Part shown: positions 32,262 through 43,092 of the stretch, in pieces
Numbering within the stretch: position 1 is the first letter of the stretch
How the letters are laid out: every line of letters begins with the position of its first letter
NCBI GenBank assembly: GCA_963932465.1
Contig: OZ010787.1
Location: forward strand, 31,934,087-31,998,086
Origin: Maratus speciosus
Taxonomy: Eukaryota > Arthropoda > Arachnida > Araneae > Salticidae
DNA: 64,000 nt
Direction: 5' to 3'
Notes under the pieces: model-generated
The model's input: the letters and a program-made list of their open reading frames with translations, nothing else
Told to the model about the DNA's origin: nothing
The model's database searches: none
Program-made: the position numbers and the translations under genes

Positions 32262-32901
32262 TTAATCCCTTAATGATCGCTTATTTTTGGAAAAACCATA
32301 AAAAGGGTACCTATTTTTTTTATTACAGACAACCTTAACCCCTTAATGATCGCTTAATATTTGCAAAAACCATAAAAAAGGTACCTATTTTTTTATTACA
32401 GAAATTTAATAATTATAAGGATCGTAAATTATACATGTAATTAGTTTTCTTTTAATGTGAAAAAAAAAAGTTTTTATAGAACAAATTCACGTTTGTAGAA
32501 AAGCAATCATGCGAGAATTTTGTGTCTTAATATTTGTTTTACACCATACATATTAATGCAAATAAGGCCTTTATTTTTCACATCTTAGATCATCATTTAT
32601 CATCATCACGCACATTTTTACAAATAATATTTGAAATAATATACATGCATTAAATTTTGATATTTTTTTTGAGCATGATATATTTCGAAACATGCAATAC
32701 AAAGTCCAACATCATAATCAGCACTGAAAGCCGACGTTAATATTCAAAGACTTCACACGGAAATGTCAGTTAAATTTTTCTGGTTCCAGAAGTTCTTCCA
32801 GCAATAAATCTCCAGCCTGGAAATATGAGGGGCACGAGAAATAACGAACGGCCCCTCAGCACGTGAGGTGAAATTGACGGGAGCGAGAATTAAGGGGTTA
32901 A
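32262..32901 (+). mobile_element. Family O TTAA element with a duplicated left end
   Basis: A full element runs from TTAA 32335-32338 (CCCCTTAATGATCGC) to TTAA 32898-32901 (GCGAGAATTAAGGGG). A second copy of the same left end (TCCCTTAATGATCGC, AAAACCATAAAAAGGGTACC) precedes it from 32262. Terminal similarity to family D suggests D is a shortened derivative. The copy at 51671-52943 is the same family in the other orientation. Confidence 0.75.
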
Positions 32902-33216
32902 AAAGTGTACTGCGTCATTTTCTTGTATAATATAGCATACACGACTCAATACACTTCTTTGCTTTTATAGGCCGGAGGGGAACTCAACTGCAATACGAAA
33001 AAAAAATTATAACAAAGAGATGCCAGACAAATTGCCAGCAAATAAAAGCAGATAAACGTTACATGATGATGCGATTCCCTTCGAGATAAAGAACCAAAAT
33101 GAGAGTTTTGCTGATATTGCGAATGTAAGAACAAGTAAATATTAACCAGTTCGGCTTTCCACTACGTTTGTTTACACGAAGGATAAATTTAGAAATACGA
33201 TTTCACTCTACGTTTT
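32902..33216. other. Intergenic DNA
   Basis: No supported feature. Confidence 0.45.
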
Positions 33217-33424
33217 CTCAACCTTTTCTACTCATTTGTCGCGTGTGACGCGACATCATCTTTCTTTGCAAAATTTGTTTTTGGCACCAGTAATAAAGGA
33301 AAATAAAATTTTCCTTATTTAATCAGAACATTTTTGAAAATGTGTACGTGGAAAAAACTTCTTTGAAAGAAGTGGTGCCGACGAATAAAATTTGCCTAAG
33401 AGGCACCGGAGTCGAAAGGTTTAA
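33217..33424 (-). mobile_element. Family L TTAA MITE (L4)
   Basis: Contains GTCGCGTGTGACGCGAC at its left end, GGCACCAGTAATAAAGG, TTATTTAATCAGAAC and AGTGGTGCCG. The right end is GTCGAAAGG followed by TTAA (33421-33424); the left flank is TCAA. Confidence 0.7.
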
Positions 33425-33511
33425 AAAAGGAATTATTGAGCAATTCATTAACTTTGCAATTCGAAGAAAGGTTAGGAATTCGAAAAGAAAAAAAAAATAA
33501 TGTTTCAGTAC

Positions 33512-33964
33512 GCTGTCATCGAAATACTCAAGGGCAGAGGACACAAGTGTAAAGTCATCACTAATCGGCTGACTTCTGACTAGTGTTGGAATTCACATCG
33601 GAAAATTTTGAATAGTAACTTTCTTTTGTTTTATTTGTGGAATATCTATCATCTTTTAAAGCAATAATAACTATTTAAACTTACTGGTGAGAATTTGGAA
33701 ACCCCCAATAAAAAAAATCAGCCAGATGCAGCAACACTGTGGCATTAAGCGTCTGGCTGAATTTTTATTTAGGGATTCCGAATTATCACCAGTAAGCTTA
33801 AATAGTTATTATTGTTTTATAAGATGATAGATGGTCCACAAATAAAATAAAAGAAAATTTCTATCCCAGATTTACCGGTGTGAATTCGACCACTAGTGAG
33901 AAGTCGATCAATTAGTGATGTCGACACTCTCGTGTCCTCTGGTCTTGAGTATTTCTATGGCAGC
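33512..33964. mobile_element. Family M long palindrome (M2)
   Basis: Same layout as M1: GCTGTCATCGAAATACTCAA left end and inverted TTGAGTATTTCTATGGCAGC right end. Central AATCAGCCAGATGC / GCGTCTGGCTGA. The left CRE-like site is mutated to AAAGTCATCAC. Confidence 0.8.
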
Positions 33965-34913
33965 GTTCAGTATCATGTTTATGTGTATCCTCTGTGGTGG
34001 TAAAAAAATAAACCTACAGCATTTATCAGTAATAATTCTCGCGACAGGACCTCGTGTAGGGATACAAATTGACTTATGTTTCAAATTATTTTTCAAACTA
34101 TACCCTCAAGATATATTTATATTACATAAAGTTAAATTCCAGAGTCAATTCAGCTGGCTGATCTTGAGTTTCATAGACAGGGATAAATAGATCTTTTGTT
34201 AAGAGCATAAATATTTTTAGAAATGGTAAGCGCGGGTCGTATAGCAAGTTCTAAATTAATATTGGAAAACACGGTGTTCGGTTGCATAATGAGTGTGAGT
34301 GTTTACTAGTCTGTCGAGCAAGAACAAGTGCATTGTGTGTTACTTATTGAAACAGATTTAAATTACGAAATGAAATTGTTGGGGAAAATGAACAAATCAA
34401 GTGAGATCGTACGTGCGAGAAATGGTGAAGAAATAACATTTGGCACGCAGTTTATAACCACACACAAGAGAGACATATCGGGCAAATTCATAGTACAAGC
34501 GCCTGTGAAAAAAGATCCTAGCTCCTTGGTGGAGCAGAGCTTCCACAGGTCCGTTTAAAAAAATAGAAATTTTTAAAAAATAAATTCCTGGTAATTTTTT
34601 TGCAACAATTGCAAGAAAAACGTCGTTCTGTTTGAGTTTCTACGAAATTTATAAAGGAAAATTTTCTTTGAAAAAAGTGGTGTTCAAAAAGCGGACCGAG
34701 TAGGAGTCCTCGTGGAGTCGAAACAAAGTAAAATCACCTTAGAATAGGTTAGTTTGAAATCCAAATATATTTTTGCATTTTTATGTCAAAGTATAGAGAG
34801 TTGGGCCACATGGAGGAAGTACAGGGAAAAAATGAACAAATTCATTGAAATTACCTGTCTTCATCATTCTGTTTATCGCACAGATAAAAATTCCACATAA
34901 CAAAGAGTGGTAT
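33965..34913. other. Intergenic DNA with an eroded family L-like repeat
   Basis: Around 34515-34720, AAAGTGGTGTTC and GAGTCGAAAC resemble family L, as does 57370-57540, but the ends are lost. Reading frames at 33915-34190 and 34328-34558 show no recognisable domains. Confidence 0.4.
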
Positions 34914-35123
34914 ATAACCTTTTCAGGGGAGGTGGTATGTTTATAAAACCCCTCCATTTTAATTCCCAAACGCCACGTGACACCAGAATTTTTATTAAAC
35001 ATTTTCCATTTAATGTGAATGTGAAATATAACCTTTTTCTTATATCCATTTAAAATTGTTGATAAATTACTCACTTATTTCAACAGTATAGCATTGAAAA
35101 TGCATTGCCCCTGAAAGAGTTAA
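34914..35123 (-). mobile_element. Family C TTAA MITE (C3)
   Basis: Left end TTTTCAGGGGAGGTGG and right end TTGCCCCTGAAAGAG followed by TTAA (35120-35123). GACACCAGAATTTTTATTAA inside, with TTCCCAAACGCCAC as in C2. Confidence 0.65.
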
Positions 35124-35147
35124 AGGATAACATATAACTTCCCTCAG

Positions 35148-35247
35148 AGGCTGCCATGGGCGACTACTTTTAATTCTACCTCACACCACTTTCTCAAAAC
35201 AAAAATTATTGACATACAGTTCGGGAGCATTAGGAAGCGAAATGCAC

Positions 35248-35309
<62 letters not shown>

Positions 35310-35351
35310 AGTGGTGCGAATAGAATATAAAAATAGACGTCTGTGGAAGCC
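35148..35351. mobile_element. Family W MITE (W2) containing a T55 tract
   Basis: GGCTGCCATGGGCGACTAC at left and CGTCTGTGGAAGCC at right resemble W1, with CACACCACTTTC / AAATAGTGGTGCG inside. An uninterrupted T run of about 55 (35251-35305) sits in the middle, so the poly-lysine reading frame across it is meaningless. Confidence 0.6.
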
Positions 35352-35469
35352 TTACTTTCCCTCGGTAATTCTTAAATTCTATGCAGTTAAATAGTGGTGT
35401 GATGCAAGATGATCTATTCACTACAATATTACGATTCCGGACTCACAATCCGCAAACTACATTTTTGAC

Positions 35470-37160
35470 AATATGAACGAAATCGAGACCCTAGAACTAA
35501 GCTCTAAAGAAGAAAAACACGCAAAATAACTTAATTTACATAAAAAATAAAGGTCCTCTTTTCCGGAAAAACTTTTACGTAAAAAACAAATCCCTATCAA
35601 TGTACAAGTTAGGAGAGTATTGTGAACTTTGAACTTGTAACCAGAAGGAATTTTGTCCATATACATAAAATAATAAAAAAATTAACTTAATTTTAAAGTT
35701 TGGGTATTTTATGAAATTGGACGTTTATTTAATGAAAAATGTGATTATCTTATATAATGTATCTTAAAAAGGAAAATATTTATTACATACAAAATGCTAC
35801 CATTTATTTTAGATTATAAATATCTTTCAGCTTATTTTTATTAATATGGATTATATTTTGAATAAATTTCTTTCGACAGTAAATTATAAGTTATTTATGA
35901 CTGAAATTTTGTTTTTTTGTAAAAAAGAATTAATATGATTAAGGGTGTATTGCCAAAGTCTTGATATTGTAACAAACGTATCACATCTTCCATGCTCCAA
36001 ATTAATATTGTACTGTGAAAATTAGACATGTTACGAGAGTATGATCCCTTAAACTAATTTGAGTAAATAAATATTGCGTCAGCTTGTAAAAAAAAAAGAC
36101 GAGTATCGTTAACTTCGAGTACTTGAAGTTTTTAAATACGCCATCAGCGGGTGGGATTTTGTTTTGAAGTAAAAAAATGATTAAAAATTGATTATTTAAG
36201 TCCATTTATTTAAAAACAAATTAACGTCTGAAAAAACAAATTAGTTTTGAGAAGTTTTCCCCATATAATTTAGTTTATAAATACCTGTGTTTTTATATTT
36301 TTATTCATTGATCGTGCATTTTACGTTATGTAATAGTGAAAATTTGTTCTGGAAATACATTCTAAACTATACAAGCTCAATGTATGTCAGTAAAATTATA
36401 GGAATACGTAATGATGAATTGCACAAGATTTTTATATATTCAAAAACGTACCACCTGTTCCGAAGTAACCTTTTATAATGAAATGGATTATTCTGAAGGG
36501 GCGAATTACGAGCGTAAGGTGAACTTCGAGCATCTAATTATTTTATAACTTATAACAAAAAGGAATTTATTTGAACACAAAAGAGAATAAAACTTCAAAC
36601 TAATTTCTTGTTTATGTAACTTCCAGAAAATTAACGTCTGCAAGAAAGACAATTTTTTTTGCGTGTGTAGATCCTCTTTTCATATAATTTAGATTCTAAA
36701 TATATTTTCCTTATTTTTATTCCTAGAGCGCGAAACAGTGGATTTTTGTTCTGAAAAAATATTGTAAACTATCCAAGCTTAATTTTTTTAGGCTAAATTA
36801 TAAGAATGATCAATGCGGCTTTGCGCGAGTTCTTTATGTTGTGACAAACGTAATATGTTCCCTGTTCTAAAGTAATATTTTGCAATGAAAAGGAATTACT
36901 ATCAAGGGACCAGTTACGAGAGTTTAGTGAGTTTCGAATTTTAAAACACTCTCTCAACTCATAACTAGAAAGGATTTGTTTCGTACATAAAACTGAGTAA
37001 AAATTACAGCTAATATTTAATTATTTTTTTCTTCAGGAAAATTAACGTTTAGTTACATAAAAGAAGTCCATGCTGAAAAAAGGTTTCTTTTACGTAGAAT
37101 TTTACACCATATTATTTAGTTTATAAATTTCTGGATGCTTATACACACTTTTATTTATAT
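35470..37160. repeat. Old satellite with units of about 400 bp
   Basis: Diverged units recur with markers ACAAACGTATCACATCTTCC / CAAAAACGTACCACCTGTTC / ACAAACGTAATATGTTCCCT, then a CCGAAGTAACATTTTATAAT-type block, then AGTTACGAGAG and ACTTCGAATTTTTAA. Positions are near 35970, 36445 and 36850, with outlying units at about 39160 and 42690. Spacing is roughly 400-460 bp. Later insertions (P1, E2, D3, a composite mariner) separate the units. Confidence 0.65.
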
Positions 37161-37234
37161 TATTTCGGTCCATGTATGTAAGAGTGGAATATTTAAAAAG
37201 ATTTTCAATTTTCTTTCTGATTTATAAACATTAT

Positions 37235-38366
37235 GTACAGCCGTGAAAAAAAAAAAAAAAAAGTAAACACCCCCTGCTAACTCTGCAACAAATTATTGTA
37301 GAAGAAAGTTACTTGTACGAAACGATTGGAAATAAAGTGTACGTTTAAATGATGTATATAAAATTTTCTTAGGGGGCCATCTACATACAACGAGCCCAAA
37401 CATTTTTTTTTTTTTAATATTATTACTCAATAGCAATTCTCAAGTTTCACATCATAAATAAAATCTACACCCTTTAATTATCCTAAATCCAAATTTTCGT
37501 GAAATTCATTTGATTGGTTTCAGGGAAATTAATTATTTTAAAGTTAACATATTTTAGGGGGTGTATCCAAATTAATGTTCGATAATCGATTGTTGAAATG
37601 CTACAGAAAGATTTCTATTAATGTATTATTTCTTTACAATATGACCATTTCATTCGCTTTATATGTTTTGTCTATTGCCAGAACAAATGTTTTAATGGAA
37701 TAGAGCTAATTTTGTTTTTTATTCAAATTATGCTTTTTTGCACATCATAAACGGTCCCTGAAACCATCATTTTGATGTTTTTAATTATAATTTAAAAACT
37801 ACTTGAAAAATAAATTTTAAATTGAGAATTCACAAAAAGTAAGACATAATAAATATAAATCTATAAAAAAAATTGATGGTTGCAATTCATATTATTGTCG
37901 AATTTTAATTTCATAATTCATAATTTATATTATAACTTTTTTTAATTACAAATTCCATGTATTTATGTTTCTTTTTTTTTTTAGTATTATACGCACACAA
38001 GAATTTATCACATAAGGATCATAATTTCAGGAGATATTAATAAAAATAGGGAAATGTAATTTAACCTTAGAAGCTTTAAATTTTTAATGTTTTTAATTCG
38101 AAACCTTATCATCGAAATGACCTGAAATTTCGTTTATAGGCATATTTTGAAGCGAAAATTCAAAATATATTGTCAAAATCGGCTATTGCCATTGCAAAAA
38201 ACAAAGTTTGATCTGATTTTGATATGTAGATAGCCCCCAAAGAAAATTTTATATACATCATTTAAAAGTAGACTTTATTTCCAATCGTTTGGTACCGGTA
38301 AGTGTCTTCTATTATAATTAGTTACAGAGTTAGTCGGGAATGTTTACTTTTTTTCCACTACTGTAC
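37235..38366. mobile_element. Family P Tc1-like element (P1), long inverted ends
   Basis: Ends TACAGCCGTGAAAAA and TTTCCACTACTGTA flank inverted repeats of about 150 bp (GTAAACACCCC, ATTGTAGAAGAAAGTTACTT, AATGATGTATATAAAATTTT). TA at both edges and CAGTCGTGG-type ends suggest Tc1/mariner mobilisation. No transposase is visible. Copies at 43093-44533 and 48117-49168. Confidence 0.8.
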
Positions 38367-38798
38367 ATTGGTGCGTTTCCGGTGACAATACAGTATTTTT
38401 GTATTTTCGTAACTTAAATATTAATTAAAGATTACTTATAATTAAACTTTGTTTATACGTCGAGAAAGCAAAATAGAAATTGTAGATAGTTTACATTTTA
38501 GGCATGATTTTTTATTAAATCATGCCTAACTCAACATTTTTTTTTAGTGAAGTAATGTCAAGCAACATTAACATTAATATAAAAATGCGTCTTTTTTTCT
38601 TTTCTGTTGCAAGAAATTGAGCAAAAGGTTTTATAAATATCAATCACTGTTAAATGTTTAATGTTTATATGGAAGGTGACGTTGTATAAAGAACACGAAT
38701 TTCAGTTTATAAAATAGGAATTTTAAATTCGGCGCATTTCTAATTTGAAGTATATAAAGCGAAGATTTCTTTATTCTACTTTTCCTTTTATATTTATG
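38367..38798. other. AT-rich spacer
   Basis: No supported feature; AGGCATGATTTTTTATTAAATCATGCCT near 38503-38528 is a perfect hairpin. Confidence 0.5.
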
Positions 38799-38804
38799 AA
38801 TAGA

Positions 38805-39038
38805 CATAGGTGCCAAGTTGCCACTAATCCTCCGTAATACGTGGGTTAATTTAACCCTGGTTTAATACATTTCGCACCAGAATTTTTTTTCAGTGATGAA
38901 ATTAAATAAGTTACACGTAGAAAACTGGAATTAAGTAAATAAAGGTTCATCAAATAATTTTTCTGGTTCGAAACGTTGTTAAACTGGGTTAAACTAATCC
39001 ACGCATTACGGAAGATTAGTGCGAACTTGGCACCTCTG
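38805..39038. mobile_element. Family E palindromic MITE (E2), 6-bp TSD
   Basis: Ends CATAGGTGCCAAGTTG and GAACTTGGCACCTCTG; exact 6-bp flanks AATAGA (38799-38804, 39039-39044). Arms CTAATCCTCCGTAATACG / CGCATTACGGAAGATTAG, subterminal CGCACCAGAATTTT / AATTTTTCTGGTTCG. Confidence 0.9.
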
Positions 39039-39271
39039 AATAGATGTTTCGTTTTACATTATATGAAAGTGTAACTGTTTCCGAAAAGATACTTTGAAAT
39101 GTTAATCCTGAAGTTTTGATGCTAAATTATTAAACTGATTAATTCTATATTCCCAAAGTTATTTTTACGGTGACAAACGTATCACATTTTTAACGTTCCG
39201 AAGTAACATTTTATAATGAAAAGAACTTATTATAAGCTAGAAGTTACGAGAGCATAGTTAACTTCGAATTT

Positions 39272-39498
39272 TTAACCCTTTAACGGTCGCATTAAATTAT
39301 GGTTTAAAAATTCAAATTGCTTATTGGCACCACTTTTTCGAAAACGAAATATTCACTTTATTTAATGGCAGGCAAAATGATACCATAATAAAGCCATTTA
39401 CGCTATTTTATAAAACTGGTGGGAATCAAACACAGAAGAATATAATAAATAAAAGACACAGACCGTGAATATCACGGAAGCGAGAATTAAGGGGTTAA
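39272..39498 (+). mobile_element. Family D TTAA MITE (D3)
   Basis: TTAA at 39272-39275 and 39495-39498; CCCTTTAACGGTCGC and GCGAGAATTAAGGGG ends. Inserted in a unit of the old satellite (GAACTTCGAATTTTTAA). Confidence 0.85.
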
Positions 39499-39616
39499 AC
39501 ATCGTGTAACGATACCGAATACGAGGTCTGTCTCACAATTATTCGACCTTGATTTTTCCCGCTCGCAGTAGTGATTCTAGAGTGGTGACCACTGTTGTAC
39601 ATTGGTAGGAGGCAGC

Positions 39617-39853
39617 TTAACCCTCTGGCTGCGGAACCCGACATTTTCTCGGGGAGGAATTTTTCCGTCTAATTAAACCTCTTTGATCATTCCCACCAGA
39701 TATTTTTTATTGCAAATTATGACTTATTTAAATCGGAGCATTTTCCCGATTAAATTAGACAAAATATTTGTTTTTGAAAAACCGGTGATAAAAGAATAAA
39801 AATTCTTAAACACACAATTTTTGAATAAAACATATACGCCTCGATAGGGTTAA
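39617..39853. mobile_element. Family Q TTAA MITE (Q1)
   Basis: TTAA at 39617-39620 and 39850-39853; CCCTCTGGCTGCGGAACCC start, CCTCGATAGGG end. TTCCCACCAGATATTTTTTA and AAACCGGTGATAAAAG inside. Sits in the mariner 5' untranslated region. Confidence 0.85.
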
Positions 39854-40188
39854 TGCTCATGTTTGAATTTTTTTTCCTGATTCCAGCAAGTCTGTCGTTG
39901 CCAGCTGGCCTCCGAGTTAAGTGATGTCATACATATTCGTCGGATTTTGATTCTCTCAAGATGATTGAACGGGTTGAACAAAGGTGCAGCACGAAATTTT
40001 GCAAAAGCTTGGTGATTCTCAAAGCTAAAAAATTCGTAAGTTTCATCAGGTGTATTAAAATTCATCATTTCTCCAGCTCATTCTTCGCACCCGATTCAGA
40101 CTTTTTTGGCGAAACATGGAATTCCAATAGTTCGCCATCCCCTCTACTCTCCAGACGTGGGTTCTTGCGATTTTTGGTTGTTTACGAA

Positions 40189-41570
40189 AATCCGCACGAT
40201 CGTGCGGGTTCGACGTTCATATAAATTTTTGCTTCTGAAGCAGTCGTATGTAATAAAAACCCGAATCGAACGATCTTTCTGGTTAGCAAAAAAAAAAAAA
40301 AAGTATCATTTTTTATCAACAGATGACGGTTGCCGTACATGTTTTACTTTTAGCCGAAATGACTAGTTTTGTTTACAAGTACAACGGATACAGCTCATCG
40401 TTTTATCTATCGTAAAAAGGTAATTAGAAGTATATTTCTAATTGCTTGGATAAATGTTTTTGCTTTAATATCTAAATAAGTGTAATACAATAAAAAATAT
40501 TATGCACTATTTATGTTGCTCGTAGGACTCAAGATTCATTTACGCGCACGATTGTGCGACTTGAGCGTTACGTTAGTCAGAGCTACTGTAAAGGTAAGAG
40601 CTTTCTCAATGTTCATTTTGTTTTCTGTTTCAATAATTTTGTTGACAGCCAGAATAAAAAAGAAGTATGTTGTTAAATAATTTATGCCTTTTTATTTTCT
40701 TGGGTGTTGTCATGGATGAATTATTTTTACTTTTTTTTCTTTTAATTAATAAAATTTTCTAATACATTTTATTAGTTTTTATGGAATACTTTGTAACCTT
40801 TTGACAAAGCAAAACAAAATACTTTTTCAGATGTCTAAGCGGAAAAGAATTCTCACACAAGAAGAAATATTGCAGTTGATGAATAAATCAGACTCTGAAT
40901 TTAGTGATCTCTCGGATGGTGACGAGGTTGCGGACAAAACATTAGAAGAATATTTATTAGAAGGATAGCCTAGTTCAGATGAGTTCCATGAAGAAAAAAT
41001 TGCAAATATTTCTAAAGAAATGACAATTTTGGATCATTATTCCTCATCAAAGTCTCCTGAACTAATTCCCCAAAGTTCTACCGCCAACCCAGTTTCGGCA
41101 AAGGCTAAGAGAATGAAAAAAGAATAAAAAAAGTAAGATGTTAAGAAGTTCATTTCTGTACCTCATCCTGGACCTTTAGTTTTCACGCAATAGCAGGTAT
41201 AAATTATATAAGGCAATTAAAAAAGTTATAGACTTATCGAAAAAATAAAATCGATATCATAAAAAAAGCTTTAAAAATATGGCAAACATTTTTAAATTAA
41301 TTAAAATATGAATTTTTTGAGGTCGATAAGTACATCTTAAGTATTAATTTTCTTCTTCGTTTTTAGGCTTTAGAGCTAGTAAGGATTCAAATGCAGTACT
41401 TCAGCCAATACTTCCCAAATCATCTTGTAAGTAATGATTTCACAGGAAAAGACGAACCCGTACGGTCGTGCGGTTGTGGCTTTCACAGAAAAAGCCCAAC
41501 CCGCACGTTCATGGGGTACTCTCCACGCTCCAGGGGGTGACGAAAAAATTTTTAATTATTTTTTTAAGTG
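40189..41570 (+). mobile_element. piggyBac-derived relic inside the mariner
   Basis: Left segment CCGCACGATCGTGCGGGTTCG (from 40190) recurs inverted near 41454 as CGAACCCGTACGGTCGTGCGG. The interval contains a 5' untranslated splice pair (AAG|GTAAGA at 40593/40594, TTTTTCAG at 40830) leading into a piggyBac-like N-terminus. No TTAA pair was found at its exact edges, so the boundaries are provisional. Confidence 0.5.
40831..41127 (+). pseudogene. piggyBac-type transposase N-terminal exon relic
   Basis: ATG directly follows a 3' splice site. The peptide opens MSKRKRILTQEEILQLM and SDSEFSDLSDGDEV, the basic then acidic start typical of piggyBac transposases. A TAG stop follows after 45 codons (40966), and the frame resumes for 52 codons with SSDEFHEEKI and AKAKRMKK before a second stop. 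A GTAAGA donor-like site follows near 41131. The DDE domain is absent. Confidence 0.6.
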
Positions 41571-41638
41571 TTATTAGGGTCAGTATAGAATTAATAACCA
41601 GAAGAATGTAATATTTAAATGTGAAAATGTTTCGAGTC

Positions 41639-41877
41639 TTAACCCTCTCGCTGCGCAACCCGAGATATTGTCGGGCATGCATTTATCCGTCTAATTAATA
41701 CTGTTTGGTTATTCCCACCTGTTATTTTTTAGCGAAAACGTTGTCTGATTTAATCAGGACATTTCCCCCCGATTACGATAGTCAAAAATTTTTGCTTTAA
41801 AGAAACGGTGGTGGAAGATTAAAAATTCTGTAAAATACGCTCATCGCGAAGAATTACTTACACATCGAGAGGGTTAA
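41639..41877. mobile_element. Family Q TTAA MITE (Q2)
   Basis: TTAA at 41639-41642 and 41874-41877; CCCTCTCGCTGCGCAACCC start, CATCGAGAGGG end; TTCCCACCTGTTATTTTTTA inside. Lies just before the mariner C-terminal piece. Confidence 0.85.
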
Positions 41878-42229
41878 AGGGTTATAGGATCCCGCTTTTA
41901 GAACAGAGATGAGATATACAGAACGCGATGGCGGAGTTGAACACCATTCCAAAAGAAGTCCTTTAGAAGAGTTTTCGGCAATTAAAGGAACGATTGGTTA
42001 AGTGTGTGGAGGAGCCAGGGGCCTACATTGAAAGGAATTAGGGTTCCATTCCCGTCAGGTAATTCATCATTTTTTGGCGAAAGGTTTGATACTTTTTAGA
42101 TAGGCCACGTATGTTTCGCATACAAATAAATAAATAAATAAATAAAAAATAAAGCTGCTTTTTAGAATTTTTATTTTCTGTAAAATTAATGCTGAATTAA
42201 TAAAAATTTTCTAGCTTTAAAAAAAAATG

Positions 42230-42260
<31 letters not shown>

Positions 42261-42321
42261 AATTTAGCTGATTTTCATGCCATATATGTTAATTTATAAA
42301 TATATGGATAGTTCTTTTTTG

Positions 42322-42555
42322 TTAACCCATTACCCGCTAGTGTTGCGTTCACGCAACGGTGAAAATAAATGCACATATTTAAGTTATGTAAATACCCACC
42401 GCTATTTTGCAATTAAAAAATCGGCCTTACTTAATGAAGCAAAATTTTATTATCGTATAAAGTGAAAATTATATTTCATAGTTTGTGGTGGCAGTTGCCG
42501 TTCAGCTAAAAAATTGAAAACTTCTACCTTATAGTTTTGGCGATTAATGGGTTAA
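42322..42555. mobile_element. Family R TTAA MITE
   Basis: TTAA at 42322-42325 and 42552-42555; ends CCCATTACCCGCTAG and TTGGCGATTAATGGG. GTTGCGTTCACGCAAC is a palindrome near the left end. CCCACCGCTATTTTGC and GTTTGTGGTGGC inside. Confidence 0.75.
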
Positions 42556-42559
42556 TGGA

Positions 42560-43092
42560 GATTATTTCATATAATAATGCAGATTTTCCGCTCTATAATA
42601 TTTAAGCTTTAAATTAAAGCTTTCATACTAAATGTTTAGAATTATTAATAATGTCCTCAACAAATTACTTATATATTTACGAACTTTTCCCATCTTCTCT
42701 TTTCCGAAGTAACATTTTATAAGGAGAAAATTTTTCATTGAGGGACCAGTTACGTGAGCCTAGTGACATTCCCATTTTTAAACATTCTGCCAAACATAAC
42801 TACGAAAATGAATTTGTTTTGCTCACAAAAAAGAGCAAAAATTAAAGTAATTTTTTAATATACATATATGCTTTTTATTAAAAGTAACACTTAAATTTTC
42901 AAAATATTCTGGATTAAAAAAAATATATATACAGAATGTGTTTTATTTTTCAAATATCGGGATACTATTTTTATTACAGATTTTTTTCCACAGTCTACAA
43001 AATTTAAATTTGTTCAAGAATTATTTTAAACCCCTTAAGATTAAATTTTATTTTTTTTCGTTTAATTTTACTTATTATTATCTGACTAGATG
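42560..43092. repeat. AT-rich DNA with an outlying satellite unit
   Basis: TTCCGAAGTAACATTTTATA and GGGACCAGTTACGTGAGCC near 42705-42765 match the satellite of 35.5-37.2 kb. The rest is AT-rich with no feature. Confidence 0.55.

Larger units (their letters stand above)
39958..42034 (+). pseudogene. Mariner transposase pieces, interrupted
   Basis: N-terminal EQRCSTKFCK at about 39970 continues after a frameshift as KLGDSQS and FHQVY, the mariner HTH pattern. HGIPIVRHPLYSPDVGSCDF then WLFTKI (40112-40190) is the region around the third catalytic aspartate. After the nested insertions, DIQNAMAELNTIPKEVL, KSFRQLKERLVKCVE and GAYIERN (about 41910-42034) form the C-terminus. Two stops, frameshifts and loss of the first two catalytic aspartates make it non-functional. 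Confidence 0.75.
39522..42109 (+). mobile_element. Composite mariner carrying three later insertions
   Basis: Ends CGAGGTCTGTCTCACAATTA and GATACTTTTTAGATAGGCCACG are imperfect inverted repeats flanked by TA (39520-39521, 42110-42111). Inside are two family Q TTAA MITEs (39617-39853, 41639-41877) and a piggyBac-derived relic (40189-41570). Transposase pieces occur in order on the plus strand between them, so the host is a single mariner. Confidence 0.75.

Noticed and set aside
34328..34558. 76-codon frame with balanced composition
   Set aside because: No recognisable domain, no splice context and an eroded MITE-like flank; not enough to call a gene.
35230..35421. Minus-strand frame with a long polylysine run
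   Set aside because: Produced by the T55 homopolymer inside a MITE.
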